Position numbers and translations under genes: made by a program
The notes under the pieces: generated by a model
What the model was told of the DNA's origin: nothing
The model's database searches: none
The model's input: only the letters and a program-made list of their open reading frames with translations
Part shown: in pieces, positions 34,036 to 45,344 of the stretch
Position numbering within the stretch: the first letter of the stretch is position 1
How the letters are laid out: each line of letters starts with the position of its first letter
Assembly: GCA_016271365.2 (NCBI GenBank)
Contig: CM057452.1
Location: forward strand, 1,243,005,001 to 1,243,069,000
Direction of reading: 5' to 3'
Source: Neoceratodus forsteri
Taxonomy: Eukaryota > Chordata > Ceratodontiformes > Ceratodontidae
DNA length: 64,000 nt

Positions 34036-34589
34036 CCAGTGAATGTTAGCAGTGAAACATTTACGAGCAGTGCTGAAAGCTTTTCTAGGGTAACCAGCTT
34101 TGGACTGGCAATAGAAACCATTCTCAATGAGTTTATGTCTTCCAGAAGGGTTATGGGGACAATCAATCCTTAATGCTGAACAAATCTTGGCATGTCAGTT
34201 CTGTGAGCTCCTGTTGCAGGATCACCCACATCTCCTCTCCCAGTGGTCAGGAATTGTGTTATACAACCCCTGCAGCAGCAACAGCTCATAAGGACCCCTC
34301 CAAAGCTCCTGAAGGATGAGGAAAAGGGGAGTGCTGAGCTCCATCAGCCCTTCCTTCCTTCCTCTCTGAATCCCCATCAGAGACTCAGGTGGGGGGTTGC
34401 ATCTTTCTTTTCCTGCCCCAGTGGCAGACAGTGACCACAACAGAGGGTCCCTAGTCATCATCTAGCAGAGGTGCATCCTGGAATGGTTGTCACAGCCCCA
34501 GATACCACCCTCTGAGGTCACACCACTACTCCCTTGCATACCTAATCCTCCTGAGGGAGAAAATGCAACATGGCCATGCAAGACCAGTT

Positions 34590-36420
34590 AGTTAGTTCCC
34601 CTAATAGAAACAAGCTTGGATATCTACTCCAGGTATTTTGCGGCCTATGGTTTGTTTTGGACTTCAGTAGACTAAAGAATCATGTGGTATTCAGACAGTT
34701 CTACATGCCATGCCTGAGCTCCCTTCCTCCTTTCCTGTTAGAAAGGGTGTGATATGTAGACTATGGATCTTCCCGACAACTAACTGTGCATCACCAGTAT
34801 GCAATGCTACCATCAGGTCCTCTGTTTCTGCCTGGATAGAGTAATACAACCTTGGTCATGTTCATTGGATATCTTTGACATTGTGTGTCTCTACCAAATG
34901 CCTGGGTGCAGTGGCATTATAGCAGCACCAGGAGGAACTCTACAGCAGACTTCTGAAAAGAGCTTCAGCAGCCAAGGTGGTATTCACTTTGAACCTTACA
35001 GACAACTGCACACCTCTTGGGGCTCAGCACAACCTCCATTCTTGTAATTCCTCTGGCTGTACGGCATATGAAGAGTCCTCAGTGGTTGCTGTGATCACAG
35101 TGTTCCTCTAAACCCTCAAAACTGCTAGATCACCCGCTTTCTGTGTGATGTCCATGGATAATGGTTTTGCTGTGGGAGCAAGGCAGGGACCACCAGCTTT
35201 TCTGCCCTTCCTCGTTTTTTCTGTGGCCTCAGCTGATTCTTACCATGGGCACCTCCAGCCTGGCTAGGGTGCCCTTTTTAGATCCTTACTAGACCAAGGC
35301 ATGCTGGGCTGTCTGCTGAACCAAGCATTACATAAAGTTGCTGGAAATGATGATGGCTTTGTAGAGAAGCTAGGCCCTAGCCACTTGGATTCAGGTGACA
35401 TCCCTTATGGTACTGTGCTGTCAGACAATCAGTATATGCATCATTGCCTGTGGCAAATAGGAACACAGATGCCTACCTTCTGTGCCAGGAAAGGAGTGTG
35501 CGGGTATGGAAGATAGACCAAGAAGTTTTTACTCATGGTGGTCCACATCACAGGCTCACTAACTGTCCTGGCAGACAGACTCATTCAGTCTGTGGTTCAA
35601 CACTACTAGTGCAGGCTGTCATACTGCAGATGAAAAGTGCTGCAGTGGTGGGGATGATCGGAGTTGGACCTCTGCTCATTCCAGGGTGCGAATATTCTGG
35701 AAAAATGTTTCATTCCTCTGCTGGAATGAAAGATTTGTCTATGCCATTCTACCTCTACCATGTAAGTAGAGGGATGACCACTTAAGAGGCACCTTCTCAT
35801 CACCAGAGCCCATGTCATCCCATACCTGGATGATTAGCTTATATGAGCAAGGTCCCTATCTCAGGCACAGAGAGACACAGACTTGCTAATTCAGTGCCTA
35901 CAACTACACTCCAAGGCCCAGACATTTCTTCACAGTCAAGTCTGGTGAGAAAATACGATACATGTGCTGGAGACAAGAGCAGTGTACCTTGACCTGTCAT
36001 TCTGTGCTCCTCTGTCACTGGTCATGCAGTTCTGATATGGACAGACAAACAAGTTACCATGGTGTACATTAATAAATTGGGCACATTGCAACTTGCCTAC
36101 CTCTGCACAGGACTTTGGTGTAGTGGCTACTTGGGCCTCTGTCCACACTTTGGTCTGCCATTACAGTTTGGATGTAGCATCAGCAGTCAGAGCTATGTTC
36201 GGTAGGGCAGGTCTTCAGGTAGTGTTGGGTTCCCTGTAAGTTAATGTTCATCCTCTCCCCCAGATGTTTTTTCCTGGTACTGCTATGAAAGTCCCATTTA
36301 TAAGGAATGTCTGAGCACTAGAAAGGTTGCAGGGGATAATGGCATTTATTCACCTGGTAAAGATGATTAGACCTGCAACCTTTATAGTGCTCAGAGTCCC
36401 TCCTGATTACAGATGAACAG
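34590..36420 (+). mobile_element. Decayed DIRS-like (tyrosine-recombinase) retrotransposon
   Basis: Fragments in different plus-strand frames resemble DIRS-type RT/RNase H. FVLDFSRLKNHVVFRQFYMP (34643-34702) matches the RT start. HVIPYLDD with LI-ARS (about 35812-35855, interrupted by a stop) matches the YLDD active site. TDNKVTMVYINKLG (about 36042-36085) matches the RNase H strand. ASVHTLVCHYSLDVASA (36136-36186) is a typical late-ORF motif. An inverted pair follows: CTGAGCACTAGAAAGGTTGC (36312-36331) and GCAACCTTTATAGTGCTCAG (36376-36395). Stops and frameshifts are frequent. The element class is inferred from motifs alone. Confidence 0.5.
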
Positions 36421-37164
36421 GGAACCCATGCAGTCAGAACCCATCTGGGACTGGTCCCAAGCACTTTTAGGTATAATTTGTACACTGTAATTGTGTTCTG
36501 TTAACAGGAGTGGAGATTCTTCTTCAATGATTATCTAACAGATCCAGAAGCAAATGGGTTGATACATTTTATTGGACAAACATAAATGGTACAAAAAGAA
36601 AACAATGTCTAAGTTTTCAGAGCAACCAAGTCCTTTCTCTGAGACTTATAACAGTTGTTCATAACCACATTCTATTAACACTCACATCATACATAAAAAA
36701 AAAAGAAAAAAATCTCATTGGTTTAAAGTACCTATTTCAAAAAATCACATATTTAAATGGAATGAAGAGCATTCTATTAGCTTGCTGCTACTGAGAATCT
36801 TTTCAAGGTCAAATGACATCCAAAGTAGATGAACACTCAAGTAGACAAAACCTCTAACTGAAATTATTAATGAATGAGAGTGTTATGAGAATACATTCAA
36901 AATAAAAAGCAAAACATTTTGATTTGATACCACAAATGTCCAAGTTAAAACGTAATAGTATTGTATGATAAAAAACTGTACAACAGAAATTCATGCATGA
37001 AAATAAGAGGGATTAAGAAAAATGTATCTTGCACTATATGAACAACTGCTTAAAACTTTCATATAGAACTAAACCTATGTGGAGATATTTTCTAAACTAT
37101 ACTCTCAACCAGTTAACATGCTCCATAAACATTAAAACCTACAATGCTGTAACAATATTTTTTG
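36421..37164. other. AT-rich spacer, no gene
   Basis: A stretch near 36540-36660 (ACATTTTATTGGACAAACAT, then AAGTCCTTTCTCTGAG) looks like a dispersed vertebrate repeat, but the family could not be named. Otherwise nothing is seen. Confidence 0.3.
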
Positions 37165-39623
37165 TAAGTCTACAGGCCCCCGACCAGGGGGAGGACATAG
37201 ACACATTATTGTTAGAAGATATACAAAACATGACAGCTAAACGGGAGGTTCAGATAATGGGAAACTTTAACATGCCATATACAGATTGGTTAATACCAGC
37301 AGGAACATCTGCCAGAACTAGACACATGGTGGATTCCCTGCAGGGGGAGGGCCTCAAACAACTTGTACAACAACCCACAAGAGACAGGGCTATCCTAGAT
37401 CTAGTACTGACTAACAGGGAAAGGATCACAGATCTCCAGGTAGAAGGTCACCTGGGGGCCAGAGACCATCACATGGTATGGTTCAGTTTGGCCACTACAA
37501 CTAAATCATCCCATTCCAAGGCAAAAATATGGGACTTCAAAGGAGCTGACTTTGATAAGATGGCCAACAGAGTTAAGCTAGTCCTGGCAAAAAGAAATAC
37601 AGGTGAGGGGGTACAGGCAAAGTGGGCAAGCATTAAGGATGCAATACTTGAAGAAACATCCCACTGAGTTAGAGAGAAAAGGAAGTGCAAAAGAAGAAGG
37701 AAACCACTTTGGTTCTCAAAAACAGTAGCAGAAAAGGTCAGAGCCAAAAGGCTGACCTTCAGGAAATATAAGGTAACGCAGAGGAAAGAAGATAGGGAGA
37801 CATATCAAACTTTCCTAAGGGAAGCAGGGAAGGCAGTAAGGCAGGCAGAGGCCCAAACCAAGGAAACACTAGCACAGACAGTAAAAGAAGGTGACAAGAC
37901 TTTCTATAGATACATTAGTGAAAGGAGAAAGTCCAGAGAGGATATTGCTAAGATTAAAGGAGATAAGGGGGCATGTGAGGAGGAGGACCATGTAAAAGCA
38001 TCTATCCTAAATAGATACTCTGCTCAGTATTTACTGAAGAGAAGGTAGGGCAGGGCCCACAGCTCAGCATCATGGACACAGGGGGGAGGAAGGCGAGCAC
38101 TAGTCCCTTCACAAAAAAAAGGGTCCTACAAGAGCTCGATAAGCTCAGGGTGGAGAAGGCAATGGGACCTGATGTCATACATCCCAGGGTACTAAAGGAG
38201 CTAAGGGTGGAACTAGCAGAGCCATTATCAGAACTGTTTAGTGAGTCTCTGAGCACAGGAGAGGTCCCAGAAGACTGGAGAAGGGCTCATGTGATCCCTC
38301 TCCACAAGAGTGGTAGCAGGGAGGAGGCAGGGAACTACAGTCCAGTCAGTCTTACCTCAGTAGTGGGCAAGATTATGGAGGCACTCCTTAAGGAAAGGAA
38401 TGTGCAACACCTGGAATCTATAGGAGCACAGGATCCAAGACAGCATGGGTTTACAAAAGGAAGGTCCTGTCAAACCAATCTCATAGATTTCTTTGACTGG
38501 GTAACCACAGTGGTGGACCAAGGGGGAGCAGTTGATGTCGCCTACCTCGACTTCAGCAAAGCTTTCGATATTGTTCCACATAGAAGATTGATTAATAAGT
38601 TGGGTAGGCTCAGGGTGGGTCAGAAGTTGGTCAACTGGGTGGCAAACTGGTTGATGGGCAGAAAACAGAGAGTGGTGGTAAATGGTACAGTCAGAAGAGA
38701 TGCAAGTCACAAGTGGGGTACCTCAGGAATCAGTACTGGGGCCAGTCCTCTTCAATATCTTCATCAGTGACATTGCAGATGTACTGGAGGGTAAGGTTTG
38801 TCTGTTTGCAGATGACACCAAGGTCTGCAACAGAGTAGATGATCCAGATGGGGTGGACAGAATGAGAAGAGATCTGGATAAACTAGCAAAATGGTGAGAA
38901 GAGTGGCAATTGGGGTTTAATGCAAAGAAGTGCAAGATCATGCACATAGGGAAGAGAAACTCTGAAGCCACCTATAGACTGGGAGAAGAGTTGCTGGCAG
39001 TCACAAGGGTAGAAAGAGACATGGGCATCATCATCACCGATGACCTGAAATCATCCAAGCAGAACACTAAAGCAGTAGGTAAGGCTAGGGGGAAGTTAGA
39101 GTGTATTAGTAGAGGTATCACAAGTCAGAAGAGGGAGGTAATAATCCCTCTTTACAAGACACTGGTTAGGCCCCATCTGGAGTACTGCATGCAGTACTGA
39201 AGGTCACACCTTCACAAGGACATTAACCAAACTGAGGCAGTCCAGAGAAGGGCAACCAGAATGGTGCAGGGACTGCATCATAAAGCATACGAGGACAGAT
39301 TAATGGAGCTCAATATGTATACCCTAGTGCAAAGGAGGGAGAGAGATGCTAAGATTGAAACATTCAAACACCTTAAGGGCATTAACAAGGTGAAAGAGTC
39401 TAACGTGTTTCAATATAAGAAAAATAGCAGGATAAGAGGACACAGCATGAGATTCGAGGGAGGTCGATTAAGGGGTAATATGAGGAAGTTCTTTTTCACA
39501 GAAAGGGTGGTGGATGCATGGAACGGCCTACCTCAGGAAGTGGTGGATATGAATACAGTGCAGGGCTTCAAACAGGCATGGGATAGGTATAAGGGAGCAA
39601 TACAGATGAGTATGAATAGATAG
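37165..39623 (+). pseudogene. CR1 ORF2 of copy C: partial endonuclease plus full reverse transcriptase
   Basis: Endonuclease blocks are GNFNMPYTDW and GHLGARDHHMVWF (37258-37490). RT blocks are HPRVLKELRVELAEPL, QHGFTKGRSCQTNLIDFFDW, YLDFSKAFDIVPHRRLINKL (38543-38600), VVVNGTVRRDASHKWG, then in the other frame SGVPQESVLGPVLFNIFISD and CLFADDTKVCNRVDD (about 38800-38845). Both RT active-site blocks are intact. A frame change lies in 38680-38770, a stop at 38895 (TGG to TGA in the AKW-EEWQ stretch), another near 39198 and a stop at 37665. The last segment (39261-39623) carries a complete C-terminus ending AWDRYKGAIQMSMNR. Confidence 0.85.
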
Positions 39624-39742
39624 GCCATTGACAGAGCAAAGGCCGATGGCACATTTATAAGGTAGAAAAAGAAATGAGCAGACTGAATGGGCCTTGCGGT
39701 CCTTATCTGCCAACAACTTCTCTGTTTCTATGTTTCTATTAT
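37165..39742 (+). mobile_element. CR1-clade LINE, 5'-truncated (copy C)
   Basis: It begins inside the endonuclease (VYRPPDQGEDIDTL has only the tail of the domain) and runs through RT to the 3' UTR, ending GCGGTCCTTATCTGCC and CTGTTTCTATGTTTC. The length is about 2.58 kb. It is the least damaged LINE in the window. The tail and RT blocks match copies A and B. Confidence 0.85.
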
Positions 39743-40335
39743 ATCAATTGTCAGTATTATTGCCAAATAAAAAAATACATAAATGAATCTCTCAAGGACC
39801 ACCTAGAAAATGAGTGAATGCATCTTAAAATGTTCAAAGTTCAATTATGAGTCGGTAAATAATCAATTAACTATATGAACAGAAACAGTCTTAAGAATCT
39901 GAATAAAACCCCAGTTGGTTATAATGGCAAAATATAACGGGGTTTCCCTGAGGGAAAAAATGTTCACCAGTTATTATAAAACAGTACAACACACGAGCTG
40001 TTTTAGTGAGAACAGAAATTCCAGCTATGAAAGGTTATTTAGAATACATTGTGCAAATAACTACAGGAAGTTAGAGTTTCATCCACTGGCAACATGGGAT
40101 GCTAATCAATGTGGCCTTCCTTGACTGATGTTGTAATTGAAAATAGTGCAGTATCTCAGTTATTCATCTTCAAGCTTCTGAAAGGGTATAAATCACTGTC
40201 ATCAGAGGCTTTCACAAATGCAAATTGAAGGACAAGTAGGTGTTGCTAGAGGGGGACAGTTAAATGTTTGCAATGCAATTATGGGCATAAGATGACTGAA
40301 AAGTATTTAGAAAACTAAACTTGATACTAATTAAA
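39743..40335. other. AT-rich spacer, no gene
   Basis: Nothing beyond short A/T-rich stretches could be supported. Confidence 0.3.
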
Positions 40336-40339
40336 CAAG

Positions 40340-40830
40340 CATTTGTCAATGCCAAATGTTTGCTTGCTGGCATTGGCATTGGTAGTGTAGGAGTTACAGA
40401 GCTGCATAACAGGAATGGCAGTGAAGTACTGAACTGAAGCCAACCCCATCACCACCCTGCAGACAGTGGCAGGCATTGGGGTGTGCCTTTGGGGCATCAG
40501 GCATAATGGCCACGCCATTTCACCACACCCTACCGTGCAGACATCGACAAGTGTCACGATGTGCCTTGGGGTCTTTGGCCCCTATGCCCACCCCATTCCA
40601 TCAGGAAATATTGTGAGATGGGTGCAGTATAGGAGAATGGGGTGAACATTGGGGCTGAAGAGTCCAAGGCACACCTCGATGCCTCTCAGTGGATGCAGGG
40701 TGTGGGTGGGGGTGGAATGGTATGAGCATTGCAGGTGACAATCCTAAGTCACAGCCCTGATGCCTGTCATTCTCTACAGGGTGGGGTGTTATGGTTGGAA
40801 ACCCTAATGCCTCAGGCATTTGTTGGTATT
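40340..40830. repeat. Foldback-type repeat with nested inverted arms
   Basis: The central arms are CACCCTACCGTGCAGACATC and GATGTGCCTTGG (40525-40580) against CCAAGGCACACCTCGATG and GCAGGGTGTGGG (about 40670-40712), with a spacer of about 90. The outer region has a further GGCATTGGGGTGTGCC and GGGGCATCAGGC pair. The same words (GACATCGGGGTGTGCCATG, GGTCATCAGGC) build the foldback at 46681-47006, so the two are related. Confidence 0.6.
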
Positions 40831-40834
40831 TTCA

Positions 40835-42600
40835 CTCCAAATTTTCAACATGGGTTTTTTGTGACCCCCACTTCATGAACAGTGGCATTATCAGTTTGTT
40901 AGCTGAAAGCTGCTTTTGCACAGAGACTACGGCATTTGTCACCACAGGTGCAAAAACACATTCTGAACAGGATGTGAAACATGACAGCTGTACTGTTCAT
41001 GGGGAGGTGTAAAAAATGGCAAAGTTGAAAATCTGCAGTGAAAATATTTAAAAAACTGGTGAAGTCACGAGCGTGCGTAGAAACTGTGCAATGTGCACCC
41101 GTAATATAATTAGTTTGGGAATTGTTCACAGCAGATTGTCAACACAGGCATTTTGGAACCTCCGGTCATGAACAGTATCACTGTGATTTTCTTTATCTGT
41201 CCGAACAATGATTTCCCACAGCGACCACAGATTTCTGTGCTGAAAGTGTGAAAACACATTTTGGCCATGTTGTGAAAAATGTCAGCTGTACTGTTCATAA
41301 GGAAGTGTGGAAAAATGCAACTGGTGAAAATGTGGACTGAAAATATTACAAATTCATGAACTTACTAGGGTGCGTGGAAACTGTGCAATGCTCACTCGTA
41401 ACACAGTCATTTTTAGGAATTATTTCACCAAATTTTCAAAATTACCATTTTAAGACCTCTGCTCATGAACAGTGTCACTGTGATTTTCTTACTGTGTCCC
41501 ATACATTGATTTCGTACACCGACTGCGCCATTGTGCGCTACATGGGCGGAAACATGTTTTGAGCAAGATGTGAAAAATTACAGCTGTACTGCTCATAAGA
41601 AGGTGTGGTAAAATGGCAATGTTGAAAATCTAGAGTGAAAATATTGAAAATTTGCAAACTTATGAGCGTACGTAGGATCAGGAGCAACAAACGCTCGTAA
41701 AACAGTCATTTTGGGGAATTTTTTCACCAGATTTTTAACATAGCCATTTTAACACTTCTGCTCATGAATAGTGTGAGTGTGATTTTCTAAATGTGTCCCA
41801 TCGACTGCGCCATTGTGCGCTACATGCGCGGAAACACATTTTGGGTGAGAAGTGAGAAATGACAGCTGTACTGTTCATAAGGAGGTGTGGTAAAATGGCA
41901 ATGTTGAAAATCTGGAGTGAAAATATTAAAAATTTGCGAACTTGCGGGCGTGCATAGAAACAGCGCAACACATGCTCGTAAAATAGTAATTTTTTGGATT
42001 TTTTTCACCAAATTTTTAACATAGCCATTTTAACACCTCTGCTCATGAACAGTGCCACTGTGATTTTCTTAATGTGTTCCAAACATTTATTTTGCACGCC
42101 GACTGCGCCATTGTGCGCTACATGCGAGGAAACACATTTTGGGTGAGATGTGAAAAATGACAGCTGTACTACGCATAAGGAAGTGTGGTCAAATGGCAAT
42201 GTTGAAAATCCAGAGTGAAAATATTGAAAATTCGTGAACCTACGAGCGTGCGTAGGAACAGCGAAACGCATGCTCGTAAAACAGTAATTGTTAGGAATTT
42301 TTTCACCAAATTTTCAACATAGACTTTTTGAGAGCCCACCTTATGAACACTGGCACTGTCATTTCATTAATCAGTCCCAAAATGTGATTTCGCACAGTGA
42401 CCGCGAAATCACCCTTCAGGCCCGATTAACGCTATGACAGTGACAGAATTCATGATGAGGGGGTCCCAAAAACATGTTGAAATTTTAGTACAAAATTCAA
42501 AAATGCCTGAGATATGCAGCAAAGTTGAAAAAACTCTATTCATTACATTATACAGCTTACGGCATTTCCTCAGTTGCAGTCGGGTTTTGAAGAGTGCAGA
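40835..42600 (+). repeat. Repeat family F, second array (about 299-bp tandem units, 5-6 copies)
   Basis: The word GTGATTTTCT starts near 41183, 41480, 41779 and 42060, with weaker matches near 40881 and 42359, giving spacings of about 281-302. Each unit holds GACTGCGCCATTGTGCGCTA, ACATTTTGG, GACAGCTGTACTGTTCATAA, AATGTTGAAAATCT and a CATGCTCGTAAAA end. The order of motifs equals that of 2866-3585, but the units here carry CpG-rich words. No coding signature is present. Confidence 0.8.
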
Positions 42601-42639
42601 TGTGTTCCTGGTCCACCGATGATCGTGGCGTGAGCTCGG

Positions 42640-43035
42640 AGGTAGTATGGGGTAAGGTGGGGGTGTGGGGAGGCAGGGTGCACAGTGGGTGGGCGTGGGT
42701 GGGAGAGGGGTGAAGACAGCAGCGAGGGAAGGTTTTTCTTTCAGGTTTTGTTTTATTTGGACTACGCGGGACATTTGCCACACTGGGGTGGGCTCCCAGC
42801 GTGGCAGCGAAGGCTGTTGAGGGGCGAGTGGAGTCAATGGGGATTAGGCACCCCATTGGCCATAGGACCTGTTGCCATGCTGGGGTGGGCTCCCACAGTG
42901 GCACCCGATAGTCTTAGGGAACAGTAGAGCTGACGGGGGATTGGGCACTCCCGTCGGCCATACAAACTGTGGGGGGGGGACAGTAGAGCTTACGGGGGAT
43001 TGGGCACCCCCATCAGCCACACAGACACTAAATTT
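42640..43035 (+). repeat. G-rich subrepeats adjoining the second family F array
   Basis: GGGGGATTGGGCACTCCCGTC (about 42933) and GGGGGATTGGGCACCCCCATC (about 42994) repeat about 61 bases apart. Weaker matches lie near 42785 (GGGGTGGGCTCCCAGCGTGG) and 42881 (GGGGTGGGCTCCCACAGTGG). This parallels the G-rich block after the first family F locus at 8560-8835. Confidence 0.65.
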
Positions 43036-43044
43036 ACATGGTGA

Positions 43045-43320
43045 TAGTGTTACCGGGTAACATGATATCAGGGAACCCCCTGACTTGCCCGGTAACTCTT
43101 TGACGTCCGTTTTCATGTCTGCCCAATTAGCGAAGTAGTCTTCTCAGGCACTGCAGAGTTTTGCTTGTATCAGGGTAGTTACCGGGTAACTGTGCCATTA
43201 TCCAGGTATCTTTACCCAGTAACTCTTTACCCAGATACTTCCTGACACTGCGTATACATTGGCTTTGGTTACCGGGTAAGAAGTGGAGATCTCTGCTACT
43301 GCACCAGTTATCCGGTAAAA
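43045..43320. repeat. Cluster of GTTACCGGGTAAC palindromes
   Basis: The 13-base near-palindrome GTTACCGGGTAAC occurs at 43049-43061 and 43178-43190. Close variants are at 43087 (GCCCGGTAAC), 43212 (TTACCCAGTAAC), 43266 (GGTTACCGGGTAAG) and 43307 (AGTTATCCGGTAA). That is six sites in about 270 bases. They could be protein-binding sites or relics of a short-period repeat. Confidence 0.7.
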
Positions 43321-43969
43321 TTCTGCTCATGTAAATGCACTGAGTGTGTGTGTGGGGAAGGTAGGAGCGCATGAGCATGCAATGTGCGTGCGTGCATGTG
43401 TGTGTGTGGGGGGAGGGGGAGTGCTGCTCACTCAAGCGGTGCTCTCCCTTTCAACTGTACGGCACTGCATTTTGGATCGTCACACTATGTTTCTTGCACA
43501 TGCGTGCAAGCAAACAAAAATGTGTAGTAGTACCAACATTCAGACAGTGAAAATAAATGTTATTATTTTTCAAACTAAGTTTTTAATATTGATACTCAAA
43601 GTTATTATAACAATGTCATAGTTTCTGTATAGCACTGAGATAAAGAAAAAGCCTACATTTCACATTATCAATATGATATACATTGTTATCAGTTATATCT
43701 AGAAATGTAAAAAATATTGTTTTGATACGCATGATTTTACTAATATATAATATCAGTATGAATAGACATGCAACAACGCATCAGAATAATGCTGTATCAA
43801 TATGACCTATTTAGGCTGATCTGATTCCAAGTTTTCCTTTAAAGAATTAGGTTTCTAGCACCAACAGTTCAAAAGTTAGAAAGTTAGATCTTTCAAATTA
43901 CGATTTATTTACACTAGGCTAACACTGGAACTATTAAGGCTAATGACTTATTTAAAAAAAAAAGGAGTC
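43321..43969. other. Low-complexity and AT-rich spacer, no gene
   Basis: TG-rich simple sequence at 43340-43425, then AT-rich sequence to 43969. No supported gene. Confidence 0.35.
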
Positions 43970-44525
43970 ATAACGGTGGTCTGGTGGTGCTGAGGGTTGA
44001 GGTGCTGGATGCCACACTTTGCGCCATGCCAGCAACCCAGGTTTGGGAACAAGCCTCGGTCATTAGGGGTTGGTGGGAGCGGATGCCAGAAAATGGATTG
44101 AACGGCCACTAAGCTGCTCTCCTCTCCTGGGTTGGGACCCAGTTGTGACCACTGCAAGGCTTCCCTCGGATGGAGGCCTGAGGGTAGTGCAGATGGGAAT
44201 GGCTAAAATAGGGAAGGCACTGTGGATCACTGCATGTGCATACCTCTACATGCGCGTGGCCAGCCATGGCAAAGGGGAGGGAAGAAAAGTGGAAATTTGG
44301 CGTTGGCAGGCTCCATGATGGCCCTGCAGCTCTCATGCCAACACCCTGGAGTCTAGATGTTGGTCTCCGAGGGAGTGAAGTTGACACCATTCGCCCTTGT
44401 CCCTGCCATGGGGGGGCAACCATGGGGGTCCTGCCAGGTGTGTCGAGAGAGGGACTCTGGGATCAGAGACTGAGCTCCTCTGAGGGAGGGGCTGGGGTTG
44501 CCTACCAACCCCACCAAAAAGGGAA
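43970..44525. repeat. GC-rich dispersed-repeat-like block, family unknown
   Basis: A GC-rich island with sharp AT-rich borders on both sides, starting near GGTGGTCTGGTGGTGC and ending near CCAACCCCACCAAAAAGGG. It contains short inverted words (GGTTGGGACCCAG, TTGCCTACCAACCCC). The abrupt change of composition suggests an inserted element. No pol III boxes or protein domain were recognised. Confidence 0.35.
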
Positions 44526-44954
44526 ACAATTCTAGATAAAAAAATTTAGCCATCTACAGTAAGCTGATATAAAACTAAATTATTGATACAATTTCTATAT
44601 ATTAATATATTGTCTAAACAAGAAAAGTACTATTTGTATATCTTGTTTTTACAAACATATATCAACAATAAGACTGTAAGTTGAGAACAAATAAAAATGA
44701 GACATCAATAATAATGGAAGATTTTAGATTTATGCCATACCATTGGAGATAACAAAATGCCAGACATCAGTAATATGTTTGCCACTATGGTAACCTAGAG
44801 TGAGAATAAGTAGCATTCTCACTGTAGTTCCACTTATCCACATGCTATATTCATAGAGGCAACACAGGTACAGTAATTCTTGTATCTGAGAGTATCATTA
44901 ACCACCTTAATACAATGAGGTTGTTCTGTGCTAACATCATTGTTGAAGGTGGCT
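44526..44954. other. AT-rich spacer, no gene
   Basis: Nothing recognised. Confidence 0.3.
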
Positions 44955-45110
44955 ACTGACTAGAGGTGTGTCGAAGTTTTAATCCACCTGTGAATTTGCG
45001 GTGAAGTTACCAACTCCACTTCCATGAAGCAATCCACCAAGTTTTACCATTACCTCAAAATTTGCAGTTAGCTTCACCTGTTAACTTCACTGTTAATTTC
45101 GCTTTTGGTG
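44955..45110. repeat. Possible hAT-derived terminal region
   Basis: TAGAGGTGTGTCGAAGTTTT is followed by many GAAGTTA/TTAACTTCAC motifs (GGTGAAGTTACC, CTGTTAACTTCACTGTTAA), as in the subterminal regions of the hAT at 11190-14560. A partner end was not found, so this is a fragment at most. The following GC-rich stretch (45110-45340) has no recognised function. Confidence 0.35.
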
Positions 45111-45344
45111 AGCCAGCCTGCAGGTGCAGCAGTAGCGCTACTGCTTGTGGGGTGGACAACCCAAGATCAGGAGAAAATCCAGGAGTCCGAGGCTTGGCCA
45201 GGGGAGAGGTTGGTAGAGCATCCATTGGACCACTCTCCACCTCTGGGAGGGAGTCCACTGTGCTCTGGCACCTGAGTGCCACCCCTTGGAGGCTGCACAT
45301 GCACCGGGCAAGCACCACACACAGAACAGTAGTGCAGGTATAGT

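Noticed and set aside
45055..45343. Open frames on both strands of a GC-rich patch
   Set aside because: Both strands are open because of composition. No domain, start context or splice signals support a gene.
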